NCBI GenBank assembly: GCA_036489775.1
Contig: DASXFC010000034.1
Location: 44,305-108,304 of the forward strand
From: Bog-473 sp036489775
Lineage (GTDB): Bacteria; Actinomycetota; Acidimicrobiia; Acidimicrobiales; RAAP-2
Direction: 5' to 3'
DNA: 64,000 nt
Shown: positions 24,592 through 32,395 of the stretch, piece after piece
Layout of the letters: each line of letters starts with the position of its first letter
Position numbering within the stretch: the first letter of the stretch is position 1
The notes under the pieces: generated by a model
What the model was told of the DNA's origin: nothing
Databases searched by the model: none
What the model saw: the letters and a program-made list of their open reading frames with translations, nothing else
Program-made: the position numbers and the translations under genes

Positions 24592-24996
24592 ATGCTGGCG
24601 CCGGCCTTCGACACCATCCGGCTCACGCTCCACGTTCTGGCCGCCACGATCTGGGTCGGTGGGCAGATCGTGATGATGGGAATGCTCGGGCCGGCCCGCG
24701 CCATGGGCGGTGATGCGCCCAAGATCCTGGCCAAGGCCTTCGCCCGGCTGGCCTGGCCGGCCTATGCCGTGCTCGTCATCACCGGCTTCTGGAACATCTC
24801 CACCTTCACCTGGGCCGATCAGACCGCGGCGTGGCACGCCGTGCTGATCGCCAAGATCGTGGTGGTGGCCGCAGCTGGGGTTGGAGCCTTCATGCACCAG
24901 CGGGCCACCAGCAAGCCGGCCCTCGCCATCTGGGGTTCTGTCGCCGGCACCGCCAGCGTGGCCGCCCTGGCCATGGGCATCCTTCTCTCGGGGTGA
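24592..24996 (+). CDS. Small integral membrane protein, CopD-like
   Basis: This 134-residue protein has four hydrophobic segments. It resembles the CopD/YihI-type membrane domain: LHVLAATIWVGGQIVMMG at the start with an intramembrane His, then AWPAYAVLVITGFWN and ALLIAKIVVVAAAGV-like helices. Some relatives act in copper uptake or as heme-associated membrane proteins. Neither is proven here. It starts nine bases after the crotonase stop, so co-expression is likely although no functional link is evident. Confidence 0.65.
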   Translation: MLAPAFDTIRLTLHVLAATIWVGGQIVMMGMLGPARAMGGDAPKILAKAFARLAWPAYAVLVITGFWNISTFTWADQTAAWHAVLIAKIVVVAAAGVGAFMHQRATSKPALAIWGSVAGTASVAALAMGILLSG

Positions 24997-25094
24997 CTCC
25001 GAACACTCCAGACGAGGGTCCACGCTGCATCTGGTGGCGACAAATGGGTCTAACCTGATTATGGTCCGAGAGGACCAGGCTGGAGGAAAAGCAC

Positions 25095-25319
25095 ATGCTG
25101 GGTGATATTTTCGGGGTCGATGGCGTCATCGTCCTGATCGTGGTGCTGGTGCTCCTCTTCGGCGGCGCAGCCATCCCGAAGTTGGCTCGGAACTTGGGAT
25201 CGGCCAAGACCGAGTTCGAAAAGGGCATCACCGAGGGCAAGAAAGCGTCCGAGGCGTCCGCCACCACGACCTCCGAAGCGACCGCAACCGCACCTGACGA
25301 GACCAAGTCGAGCAGCTGA
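25095..25319 (+). CDS. tatA: Sec-independent translocase subunit TatA
   Basis: This 74-residue protein has one hydrophobic helix (VIVLIVVLVLLFG), then the TatA amphipathic helix (IPKLARNLGSAKTEFEKGI) and a polar Ser/Thr-rich tail. TatA subunits form the pore that carries folded proteins across the membrane, which fits cofactor-bearing exports such as the Rieske protein encoded nearby. A strong ribosome site (GGAGGAAAA) precedes ATG 25095. No tatB or tatC gene is adjacent. Confidence 0.93.
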   Translation: MLGDIFGVDGVIVLIVVLVLLFGGAAIPKLARNLGSAKTEFEKGITEGKKASEASATTTSEATATAPDETKSSS

Positions 25320-25326
25320 GGTTCGA

Positions 25327-25348
25327 CCGGGGGCCTTGCGGCACCCGG
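25327..25348 (+). terminator. Hairpin after tatA
   Basis: CCGGG-G-GCC / GGC-A-CCCGG can pair around a TTGC loop, seven bases after the tatA stop. There is no following T-run, so it may be only a weak terminator or an mRNA 3' structure. Confidence 0.3.
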
Positions 25349-25370
25349 GTGCACGACACGGCGGGGGATC

Positions 25371-26675
25371 GTGACCACTGACGTACTGACCTTGGCCGAC
25401 CGCCTCTGGCGGGGCGAGGTTTCCACGGCCACCATGCATCCGGTGGACCACGTGGGTGGGTTCGTCGAGGTCACCGAAGGTGTGGGGTTTACCCCGTCCT
25501 TCGCCAACGTCTCCGCCTTCGGCACCGAGGACGGTCTGGTTCTGGTCGACACGGGCAGCCTGCCCCTAGCCACGGTCGTGCACGGTGACATCCGGCGTTG
25601 GAGCAGCGCCCCCCTGCACACCGCCATCTACTCCCACGGGCACATCGACCACGTCTTCGGCGTTCCGGTCTGGGAGGAGGAGGCCCGGCAAGAGGGCTGG
25701 CCGGCTCCCGAGGTGATCGCTCATCACGCCCTGCCCGCTCGCTTCGATCGCTACATCTTCACCGCGGGCTACAACACGGTGATCAACCGCCGCCAGTTCG
25801 GGTTCAAGGACCTCAACTGGCCGACCGAGTACCGCTATCCCGATCGCACCTACCACGACAGCTTGGACCTCTCAGTGGGCGGAGTGAACTTCTCGCTGCG
25901 GCACGAGAAGGGCGAGACGGACGATCACACCATCACCTGGCAACCCGACCGCCGGGTCCTCTGCTGTGGAGATCTCTTCATTTGGGCCTCCCCCAATGCC
26001 GGGAACCCCCAGAAGGTGCAGCGCTATCCCCGCGAGTGGGCCCAAGCGCTCCGCCGCATGGTCCACCTGGAGGCCGACTACCTCCTCCCTGGACATGGGT
26101 TTCCGGTGATCGGTGCCGACCGGATCCGCCAGGCGCTGACCGACACCGCTGACCTCCTCGATTCCCTCGTCGACCAGACCCTGGCCGTCATGAACGCCGG
26201 TGGTCGTCTCGACGACGCCATCCACAGCGTCCGCCCGCCGGCCGCCCTGGAGAGCCGCCCCTACCTCCGTCCCGTCTACGACGAGCCTGAATTCGTCGTC
26301 CACACCGTCTGGCGGCTCTACGGGGGCTGGTGGGACGGCAACCCGGCCACCCTCAAGCCGGCGGCCGAGCGGGCCCTGGCCCGGGAGCTGGCCGATCTGG
26401 CCGGCGGCGCGGCCGCGTTGGCCGACCGTGCCCTCGAGTTGCTGGCCCAGGCCGAAGCGAGCGCGGAAGAAGACGCCGGGGCCGACCGCGCCCTCCGCTT
26501 AGCGGGGCACCTGGCCGAGCACGCCTGGTTGGCCGAGCCCAGCAACCCGGTGACTCAACGGGCGCGCCAGCAGGTCTTCTCGGCCCGGGCGGCCCGAGCC
26601 GCCTCGACCATGGCCCGCGGCATCTTCAAGTGGGCCGACGACGAGTCGACCCCGACCCCCGAAAACGGCGGCTGA
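25371..26675 (+). CDS. MBL-fold metallohydrolase, alkylsulfatase-like
   Basis: This 434-residue protein has the metallo-beta-lactamase motif SHGHIDHVFG (HxHxDH, about 88-97), later ligands in the EKGETDDHT and GDLFIW regions, and LLPGHG. The region after about 260 is helical and matches the dimerisation-domain layout of alkylsulfatase-type enzymes. Such enzymes hydrolyse sulfate esters or other substrates with two zinc ions. Start GTG 25371 follows GGGGGA. No signal peptide is seen. It stands 88 bases before the ctaC operon. Confidence 0.85.
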   Translation: MTTDVLTLADRLWRGEVSTATMHPVDHVGGFVEVTEGVGFTPSFANVSAFGTEDGLVLVDTGSLPLATVVHGDIRRWSSAPLHTAIYSHGHIDHVFGVPVWEEEARQEGWPAPEVIAHHALPARFDRYIFTAGYNTVINRRQFGFKDLNWPTEYRYPDRTYHDSLDLSVGGVNFSLRHEKGETDDHTITWQPDRRVLCCGDLFIWASPNAGNPQKVQRYPREWAQALRRMVHLEADYLLPGHGFPVIGADRIRQALTDTADLLDSLVDQTLAVMNAGGRLDDAIHSVRPPAALESRPYLRPVYDEPEFVVHTVWRLYGGWWDGNPATLKPAAERALARELADLAGGAAALADRALELLAQAEASAEEDAGADRALRLAGHLAEHAWLAEPSNPVTQRARQQVFSARAARAASTMARGIFKWADDESTPTPENGG

Positions 26676-26750
26676 GCGCTCCGTCAACACCCGAGCCGCG
26701 CGAGCGCAACGCTCTGGACTGCTACTTCGCTTTTTTTGGCTCGGTTTCGC

Positions 26751-26756
26751 TAGTGT
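26751..26756 (+). promoter_or_regulatory. Candidate -10 of the ctaCDF operon
   Basis: TAGTGT ends seven bases before the GTG of ctaC (26764) and no ribosome site is present, which fits a leaderless mRNA. A weak TTCGCT lies 19 bases upstream of it. Confidence 0.45.
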
Positions 26757-26763
26757 CAGCGCC

Positions 26764-27699
26764 GTGGACTCGTCGTTGACCAGCCCTTCCGCCGATACGC
26801 CCGGCCTCACTTCTCAAGCCAGCGCACCCAGGCGCCGCCGCCGGCCCTTGGCCATCCTCGGTGTCGTCGTCACGGCCTTCCTGCTGACCGGCTGCACCGT
26901 CCCCACCTTCGGGGAGTACAAGGGGTCGACCGCCCAGGGCCGGACCGAGTTCCACCTGTGGCAGGGCTTCTTCGTCGCCGGCCTGATCGTCGGCGGCTTC
27001 GTCCTCCTACTGATCCTCTGGGCCGTCTTCCGGTACCGCCGCAAGTCGGACGAATTGCCTCGTCAGACCCAGTACCACACGCTCACTGAGATCATCTACA
27101 CCATCGTGCCGATCCTGATCGTGCTCGGGCTCTTCGTGGCCACCGTCATCTCGGAGAACAAGGTCGACGCCACGCCGCCCAACCCAGGAGCCACCATCCG
27201 GGTCTATGCCTTCCAGTGGGGCTGGGAGTTCGAGTACTCGGGCGGAGCCGGTTCTGGCTGCGCCAACCCATCCTCGCCCAAGGCCGACGAGACCAAGTGT
27301 GTGAAGGTCATCGGTGAGACCACCGAGGCACCGACCATGGTGGTGCCGACCGGGACCGACACCGAGATCACACTGAGCTCGCTCGACGTGCTGCACGGCT
27401 TCTACGTGCCCCAGTTCAACTTCAGCCGTTATGCCAGCCCGGGCTACAACACCGAGTTCGATTTCAACGTCCTGCACTCGGGCACCTACCGGGGCCAGTG
27501 CACCCAGCTCTGCGGCCTCTACCACTCGCTCATGTTCTTCAACGTGAAGGCGGTGAGCCCGTCGCAGTACACCGCGTGGCTCCACAGCCAGCAGGCCAAT
27601 CTCAAGGCCCACCCCAACTCGAGCCCGTCGCTCCCGAGCAGCGTGAAACAAAACGTCCCCTCGCAGGGCAACCTAGGAGGTGACCTCTACGGTGACTGA
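26764..27699 (+). CDS. ctaC: Cytochrome c oxidase subunit II
   Basis: This 311-residue lipoprotein-type subunit II has a basic N-terminus, hydrophobic region and lipobox LLTGC (Cys about 44), then two membrane helices. The periplasmic CuA domain has FQWGWEF, a His in DVLHGFYVPQ and the CuA loop GQCTQLCGLYHSLMFF. It receives electrons from the cytochrome bc1 complex and passes them to CuA and subunit I. The GTG start appears leaderless. Its last eight bases overlap the ctaD start. Confidence 0.96.
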   Translation: MDSSLTSPSADTPGLTSQASAPRRRRRPLAILGVVVTAFLLTGCTVPTFGEYKGSTAQGRTEFHLWQGFFVAGLIVGGFVLLLILWAVFRYRRKSDELPRQTQYHTLTEIIYTIVPILIVLGLFVATVISENKVDATPPNPGATIRVYAFQWGWEFEYSGGAGSGCANPSSPKADETKCVKVIGETTEAPTMVVPTGTDTEITLSSLDVLHGFYVPQFNFSRYASPGYNTEFDFNVLHSGTYRGQCTQLCGLYHSLMFFNVKAVSPSQYTAWLHSQQANLKAHPNSSPSLPSSVKQNVPSQGNLGGDLYGD

Positions 27700-29518
27700 C
27701 GTCATTGCGCCCCCGATCACTCCCGTCGAGGAGGACGTGGCTGAACTGCACGTTCCAAGCGGGACCCACGGTGCCCACGACGATGAGCATGCCCACGCCG
27801 CGCACCACGACGGCCCGACTGGCATCCTCAAGTGGCTGACCTCAACCGACCACAAGGTGATCGGCCTCAGCTACATGATCACTTCAGTCGTCATGTTCTA
27901 CCTGGCCGGCATCATGGCCCTGCTCATCCGGCTGCAGCTGACCTCGCCCCACAGCACGCTGCTGACCTTCGGCCAGTACAACGAGCTGTTCACCATGCAC
28001 GGCAGCTTGATGCTGTACCTCTTCGCCGGCCCGTTCGCCTTCGGCGGCCTGGCCAACTTCATCGTGCCGCTGCAGATCGGCGCCCCCGACATGGCCTTCC
28101 CGCGGCTGAACGCACTGAGCTACTGGCTGTACCTGTCCGGCTCCATCACCATGCTCATGGGCTTCTTCGTAGCCGGCGGTGCCGCCAGCTTCGGCTGGGT
28201 GGCCTACGCACCGCTGTCCAGTGCCACCAGCTCACCGGGTGCCGGCGGTGACGTCTGGATCATGGCCCTGGCCCTCACCGGGTTCTCCGCCATCTTCACC
28301 GGCGTCAACCTGGTCGCCACCATCTTCTATCTGCGCGCCCCTGGCATGACCATGTTCCGAATGCCGATCTTCACCTGGAACATGCTGGTGACCGGCATCC
28401 TGATCCTGATCGCCTTCCCGGTACTGACCGCCGCGCTGATCATGCTGTTCTGCGACCGGCACTTCAATACCCACATCTATACGGTGACGGGCTGTACCAC
28501 GGTCACCGGCGCCACCACCTTCGTCCATGCCGGTCAGAGCTTGGCGGTGGCCTGTGGGTCACCGTTGTTATGGCAAAACCTCTTCTGGTTCTTTGGCCAT
28601 CCCGAGGTGTACATCCTGGCCCTGCCCTTCTTCGGCATCGTGACCGAGGTATTGCCCGTCTTCTCTCGCAAGCCGGTCTTCGGGTACAAGGGCATGGTCT
28701 TCGCCACCATGGCCATCGCCGCCCTCTCCACCGGTGTGTGGGCGCACCACATGTTCACCACCGGCGCCGTGCTGCTGCCCTTCTTCTCCTTCTTGAGCCT
28801 GCTCATCGCCGTGCCGACCGGCATCAAGTTCTTCAACTGGATCGGCACCATGTGGCATGGCCAATTGACCTTCAGCGTCCCCATGCTTTTCTGTATCGGG
28901 TTCCTCTTCGCCTTCTTGATGGGTGGCGTGACCGGCATCATGCTGGCCTCACCGCCGATCGACTTCGCCACGCACGACACCTACTTCGTGGTGGCCCACT
29001 TCCACCAGGTGCTCTTCGGCACCGCTGTGTTCGGTGGCTTCGCCGGGCTCTACTACTGGTACCCCAAGATGTTCGGCCGGATGTTGCGGGAGAGTTTGGG
29101 CAAGTGGCACTTCTGGCTCATGTTCATCGGCTTCTGGGTCACCTTCATGCCCCAGTACGTGGTCGGCCTGCTCGGCATGCCTCGACGGGTCGCCAGCTAC
29201 CCGTCCAACCTGGGCTGGCAGAGCTACAACATCGTGTCGACGGTCGGCGCCTTCATCATCGCTTTCTCGTTCCTGCTTTTACTCATCAACTTCGTGGTGT
29301 CCTGGCGCAACCCCGTCCCAGCGGGTGACAACCCGTGGGATGCCCACACGCTGGAGTGGTTCACCACCTCGCCGCCGCCGCACCACAACTACACCCACCT
29401 GCCCCCCATCCGTTCGGAGCGGCCGACCTGGGACTACAACCACCCTGATCACCTCACGGTCCCGCACGGCAAGGCGGCAGAACTGGCGGCCAAGAAGAGG
29501 GCAGAGGCGCTGGTGTGA
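27692..29518 (+). CDS. ctaD: Cytochrome c oxidase subunit I
   Basis: This 608-residue membrane subunit of the aa3-type heme-copper oxidase has about twelve helices. Heme and copper ligands are in the MHGSLMLYLF, GHPEVYIL, WAHHMFTTG and HFHQVLFGTAVF motifs. It reduces oxygen to water and pumps protons. The GTG at 27692 is preferred because an excellent ribosome site AGGAGGTGA (27675-27683) is then eight bases away; GTG 27680 lies within that site. It overlaps ctaC by eight bases and ctaF by four. Confidence 0.97.
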   Translation: MTDVIAPPITPVEEDVAELHVPSGTHGAHDDEHAHAAHHDGPTGILKWLTSTDHKVIGLSYMITSVVMFYLAGIMALLIRLQLTSPHSTLLTFGQYNELFTMHGSLMLYLFAGPFAFGGLANFIVPLQIGAPDMAFPRLNALSYWLYLSGSITMLMGFFVAGGAASFGWVAYAPLSSATSSPGAGGDVWIMALALTGFSAIFTGVNLVATIFYLRAPGMTMFRMPIFTWNMLVTGILILIAFPVLTAALIMLFCDRHFNTHIYTVTGCTTVTGATTFVHAGQSLAVACGSPLLWQNLFWFFGHPEVYILALPFFGIVTEVLPVFSRKPVFGYKGMVFATMAIAALSTGVWAHHMFTTGAVLLPFFSFLSLLIAVPTGIKFFNWIGTMWHGQLTFSVPMLFCIGFLFAFLMGGVTGIMLASPPIDFATHDTYFVVAHFHQVLFGTAVFGGFAGLYYWYPKMFGRMLRESLGKWHFWLMFIGFWVTFMPQYVVGLLGMPRRVASYPSNLGWQSYNIVSTVGAFIIAFSFLLLLINFVVSWRNPVPAGDNPWDAHTLEWFTTSPPPHHNYTHLPPIRSERPTWDYNHPDHLTVPHGKAAELAAKKRAEALV

Positions 29519-29907
29519 GGATCGAAGCGATGTTCCTGCTCTTCCTAGGCGCCTTCTTCGGCGTGGTCGGCATCGTCTACTGGTTCACCTCCTACGAGGA
29601 CGGCGGCACCATGATGCTGGCCGGCACCGCCGCCCTGGGCTTCCTGCCCGGCAGCTACTACTTCTTCTGGCACCGCCGCATGGGCAAGCGGCTCGAGGAC
29701 CGTAGCGACGCCTCCATCGAGGAGGGCGCCGGCGAGATCGACTCGTTCCCCGGTTCCTCTATCTGGCCCTTCGTGATGGGCATGGGCGCCTTCCTGACCG
29801 TGCTGGCGCTGGTTTTCGGCGTCTGGCTCATCTTCATCGGCATCCCTCTCATCCTCACCGCGCTCACCGGCGTTACCGCCGAGAGCCGCCGGGGTGGCCA
29901 CGTCTGA
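29515..29907 (+). CDS. ctaF: Cytochrome c oxidase subunit IV, actinobacterial type
   Basis: This 130-residue protein has four hydrophobic segments and the typical CtaF N-terminus MRIEAMFLLFLGAFFGVVG, then YEDGGTMMLAGTAALGF. This small subunit is specific to actinobacterial aa3 oxidases and packs beside subunit I. Its GTG overlaps the ctaD stop codon (GTGA), so translation is coupled. Confidence 0.93.
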   Translation: MRIEAMFLLFLGAFFGVVGIVYWFTSYEDGGTMMLAGTAALGFLPGSYYFFWHRRMGKRLEDRSDASIEEGAGEIDSFPGSSIWPFVMGMGAFLTVLALVFGVWLIFIGIPLILTALTGVTAESRRGGHV

Positions 29908-29946
29908 ATGCTCCGAGCGACGGCCCGCCGGTCGCCGCTCCGCCTT

Positions 29947-29952
29947 TAGCCT
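29947..29952 (+). promoter_or_regulatory. Candidate -10 of MFS transporter gene
   Basis: TAGCCT ends six bases before the GTG at 29959, with no ribosome site, consistent with a leaderless mRNA. Confidence 0.35.
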
Positions 29953-29958
29953 GAACGG

Positions 29959-31224
29959 GTGAGTTCACCCACCGAGACGCCTGCGGAGCCGTCCGCGCCT
30001 GCGGGCATGTCGCGGTCGCTGGTCACCCTGATCGCGGTGGCCACCGGCGCCGTGGTGGCCAACCTCTATTACGCCCAGCCGGTCCTGCACCAGATAGGAG
30101 AGGAATTCCATGCGGGCTCGGGCCAGGTCTCACTGATCGTGACCTGCACCCAGGTCGGCTATGCCGCTGGTCTGTTGCTGGTGGTCCCCCTCGGGGACCT
30201 GTTGGCCCGCCGGCTCCTGGTCACGCGCATCTACGCGGTAGCGGCGATCGCCTTGGTCGGTTGCGCCCTGGCCCCCAATCTGTGGGTTTTCGGGGTGGCT
30301 TCGGTGGCCGTCGGGGCGGCCTCGGTGGCCGGGCAGGTCATGATCCCCTTTGCCGCCGACCTGGCGCCCGAGGAGCGTCGGGGCCGGGTGGTGGCCCGCA
30401 TCATGACCGGGCTGCTGACCGGCATCCTGCTCGCCCGCACAGTGTCGGGCCTGGTGGCCCAGCTGGCCGGTTGGCGGGCCGTCTACTGGTTCTCGGCCGG
30501 GCTGATGGTGGTTTTCGTTGTCATCTTGTGGCGGGCGCTCCCAGCCGAGGGACGCCGGCCCCACGCCAGCTACCCGAGTCTGGTCGGTTCGACGCTGGCG
30601 CTGCTCCGCGACGAACCGGCGCTGCGCCGGCGGGCCTGGCACGGTGCCTGCGGCTTCGGGGCTTTCAGCGTGCTCTGGACCACGCTGGCTTTCCTGCTGT
30701 CCGGTTCGCCCTACCACTACTCCAACGCCGTCATCGGCCTCTTCGGCCTGGTCGGCGCGGGCGGGATCATGGCGGCGAACCTGGCCGGGCGTTGGGCCGA
30801 TGCCGGTCGCCACCACCTGACCACACCGCTCTGGGGCGTCCTTTTGGTTGGCTCCTTTGCCATCCTGGCCCTCGGGCGCACGTCATTAGCCGCCGTCATC
30901 ATCGGGATCGTGGTCCTCGACATGGGGACCCAGGGCATGCAGATCACCAACCAGTCCATCATCTACGCCCTGCGGCCCGAGGCCCGGAGCCGGATCAACA
31001 GTGCCTACATGGTCTGCTACTTCATCGGCGGAGCCATCGGCTCGGTCCTGGCCGGCCTGACCTACAGCGCCGACGGCTGGGCCGGGGTGTGCTGGCTGGG
31101 GGCGGGCTTCGGCGTGCTGACCCTGGCCATGGCCGCCTTCGACCGAGCCCGCCCCGTCAACCTCACCCGTACATCAGCGACCCCGGCGTCGTCAGCAGCT
31201 CACCGGACTCCAGCCACGTCTTGA
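29959..31224 (+). CDS. MFS transporter
   Basis: This 421-residue protein has about twelve hydrophobic helices. Its first helix pattern VVANLYYAQPVL and the following GQVSLIVTCTQVGYAAGLLLVVPLGDLLARR fit the drug/sugar exporter branch of the major facilitator superfamily. The loop between helices 2 and 3 has the D/R-rich motif A form. The substrate is unknown. The last 62 bases overlap the convergent ArsR-SRPBCC gene, so the two transcripts are antisense there. Confidence 0.9.
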   Translation: MSSPTETPAEPSAPAGMSRSLVTLIAVATGAVVANLYYAQPVLHQIGEEFHAGSGQVSLIVTCTQVGYAAGLLLVVPLGDLLARRLLVTRIYAVAAIALVGCALAPNLWVFGVASVAVGAASVAGQVMIPFAADLAPEERRGRVVARIMTGLLTGILLARTVSGLVAQLAGWRAVYWFSAGLMVVFVVILWRALPAEGRRPHASYPSLVGSTLALLRDEPALRRRAWHGACGFGAFSVLWTTLAFLLSGSPYHYSNAVIGLFGLVGAGGIMAANLAGRWADAGRHHLTTPLWGVLLVGSFAILALGRTSLAAVIIGIVVLDMGTQGMQITNQSIIYALRPEARSRINSAYMVCYFIGGAIGSVLAGLTYSADGWAGVCWLGAGFGVLTLAMAAFDRARPVNLTRTSATPASSAAHRTPATS

Positions 31225-31918
31225 GGCCCGAGAGGATCATCGGCCAGCCGCCGTAGAGCTGGTCGTTGGCGCCCTCGCGCAGCTGGTCGTGGATCACCAG
31301 CAGCCGGCACGAGTCCTCGATCTGCGCGATGTCCCAGGTGACCCGACTCGTTCCCTCGGCCTTCACGTCATCACCCCAGAGCGCCACCATGGTGTGGACC
31401 AGTCGCCGGGGTGGGTCGATCTCGAGCACTTCGCCCTCGCCCAGGAGGAGGTCTCTCTCCTTGACGCCCATCTCGATGGGCGAACCAATCTGCCAGTCGG
31501 AACGGTTGCCCATGCCGAAGTTGTATTTGGCCCGGATGGCCGGGTCGGTGATGGCCTCCCACAACCGCTCCGGCGTGGTCCGGATGTAGATCTCGAACAC
31601 CTTCTCCATCTGTCGCTCCAGTCGCTCTTTAATTTCGCTCAGCCCTGCCACCCAGGGCTCGGCGTACTTGCTCACCCAGCGGTCGTGGACCAGTCGTATG
31701 GGCACGGGGTTCAGGTAGTGGAGCTTCTGGCGGCCCTGCCGCCTCGTCACCACCAACCCGGCCTCCTCGAGCACTTTGAGGTGTTTCATGACCCCGAACC
31801 GGGTCATTTCTGCTGCCTCCTCTTCGAGCATCGAGAGGGTCTGGCCGTCCTGGCGGAAGAGTGCGTCGAGCAGCGTCCGCCGGGTCGGATCAGCCAGAGC
31901 CTTGAAGACCAAGTCCAC
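31163..31918 (-). CDS. ArsR-type regulator fused to SRPBCC (AHSA1) domain
   Basis: This 251-residue fusion has an N-terminal winged helix (VFKALADPTRRTLLDAL, then MTRFGVMKHLKVLEEAGLV and a wing at RRQGRQKLHYL). After about residue 105 an AHSA1-like SRPBCC domain follows (FEIYIRTTPERLWEAITDP, then the lipophilic cavity strands). Such proteins usually autoregulate and sense a ligand with the cavity. The GTG at 31918 is chosen over 31927 because it sits seven bases after a TATAGT -10, exactly where a leaderless mRNA would begin, and the family starts at DLVFKAL. The operator is described separately. Its 3' end overlaps the MFS gene by 62 bases. Confidence 0.88.
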   Translation of the reverse strand: MDLVFKALADPTRRTLLDALFRQDGQTLSMLEEEAAEMTRFGVMKHLKVLEEAGLVVTRRQGRQKLHYLNPVPIRLVHDRWVSKYAEPWVAGLSEIKERLERQMEKVFEIYIRTTPERLWEAITDPAIRAKYNFGMGNRSDWQIGSPIEMGVKERDLLLGEGEVLEIDPPRRLVHTMVALWGDDVKAEGTSRVTWDIAQIEDSCRLLVIHDQLREGANDQLYGGWPMILSGLKTWLESGELLTTPGSLMYG

Positions 31919-31925
31919 GTCAAGC

Positions 31926-31955
31926 ACTATATGTGACTATTTAGTCACATGTCAA
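31926..31955 (-). promoter_or_regulatory. Promoter of the ArsR-SRPBCC gene
   Basis: On the minus strand, TTGACA (31950-31955) and TATAGT (31926-31931) are separated by 18 bases, close to the sigma-70-type consensus. The -10 ends seven bases before the GTG at 31918, so the transcript should begin at or next to the start codon. Confidence 0.8.
31931..31950. promoter_or_regulatory. Operator: 9-bp inverted repeat between -35 and -10
   Basis: ATGTGACTA (31931-31939) and TAGTCACAT (31942-31950) are perfect inverted repeats with a two-base TT spacer. They fill the spacer of the promoter just upstream of an ArsR-type gene. This is the expected place for an autorepressor operator (inference from family and position). 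Confidence 0.8.
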
Positions 31956-31956
31956 G

Positions 31957-32370
31957 CTACTCCGGCGAGTCGAGATACGCCTCGGTCAGACAGGCCTGAA
32001 GGGCGACGTCGAAGTCCCCCGGGTCGCGGAGGTTGGCGACGTGGAAGTAGTGCCCGCCGTACGCCATCACCTTCCGGGTGATGCGAGGGTGGCTCACCAT
32101 CCGAGGCAGGGAGAACGAGAGGGCCACCCAGCGCAGCATGGGACGGAGCTCGGCGAAGGACTGGGAACGCTTCAAGAAGATGCCGACCGAGACAGGTTCG
32201 ACATGCACCGGCCCGACCGTGTCGAGATGGGCCATCACCGTTTCGAAGATCTGCTGCTCCCGAGGATGGCCGGTGGAGAAGTACTCCTCGAGCGACATGG
32301 CCGGCGCACACTCATGGCGCTGGCCGTCGCGGCGGAAGCGACGCTGACACTTCGGGCAGTCCCAGGGCAC
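31957..32370 (-). CDS. DUF5655-domain protein with N-terminal zinc ribbon
   Basis: This 137-residue protein starts with a short zinc-ribbon-like segment (WDCPKCQRRFRRDGQRHEC), then a DUF5655 domain of about 110 residues (VSVGIFLKRSQSFAELRP, then LPRMVSHPRITRK, ending FDVALQACLTEAYLDSP). The function of the family is unknown. GTG 32370 is chosen because the zinc ribbon begins there; the open frame further upstream would overlap the next gene and has no sense. It lies 25 bases after the SCO6745-family stop and ends just upstream of the ArsR promoter. Confidence 0.75.
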   Translation of the reverse strand: MPWDCPKCQRRFRRDGQRHECAPAMSLEEYFSTGHPREQQIFETVMAHLDTVGPVHVEPVSVGIFLKRSQSFAELRPMLRWVALSFSLPRMVSHPRITRKVMAYGGHYFHVANLRDPGDFDVALQACLTEAYLDSPE

Positions 32371-32395
32371 TTCTGCATTGTGCCCGAAGGGTCGT

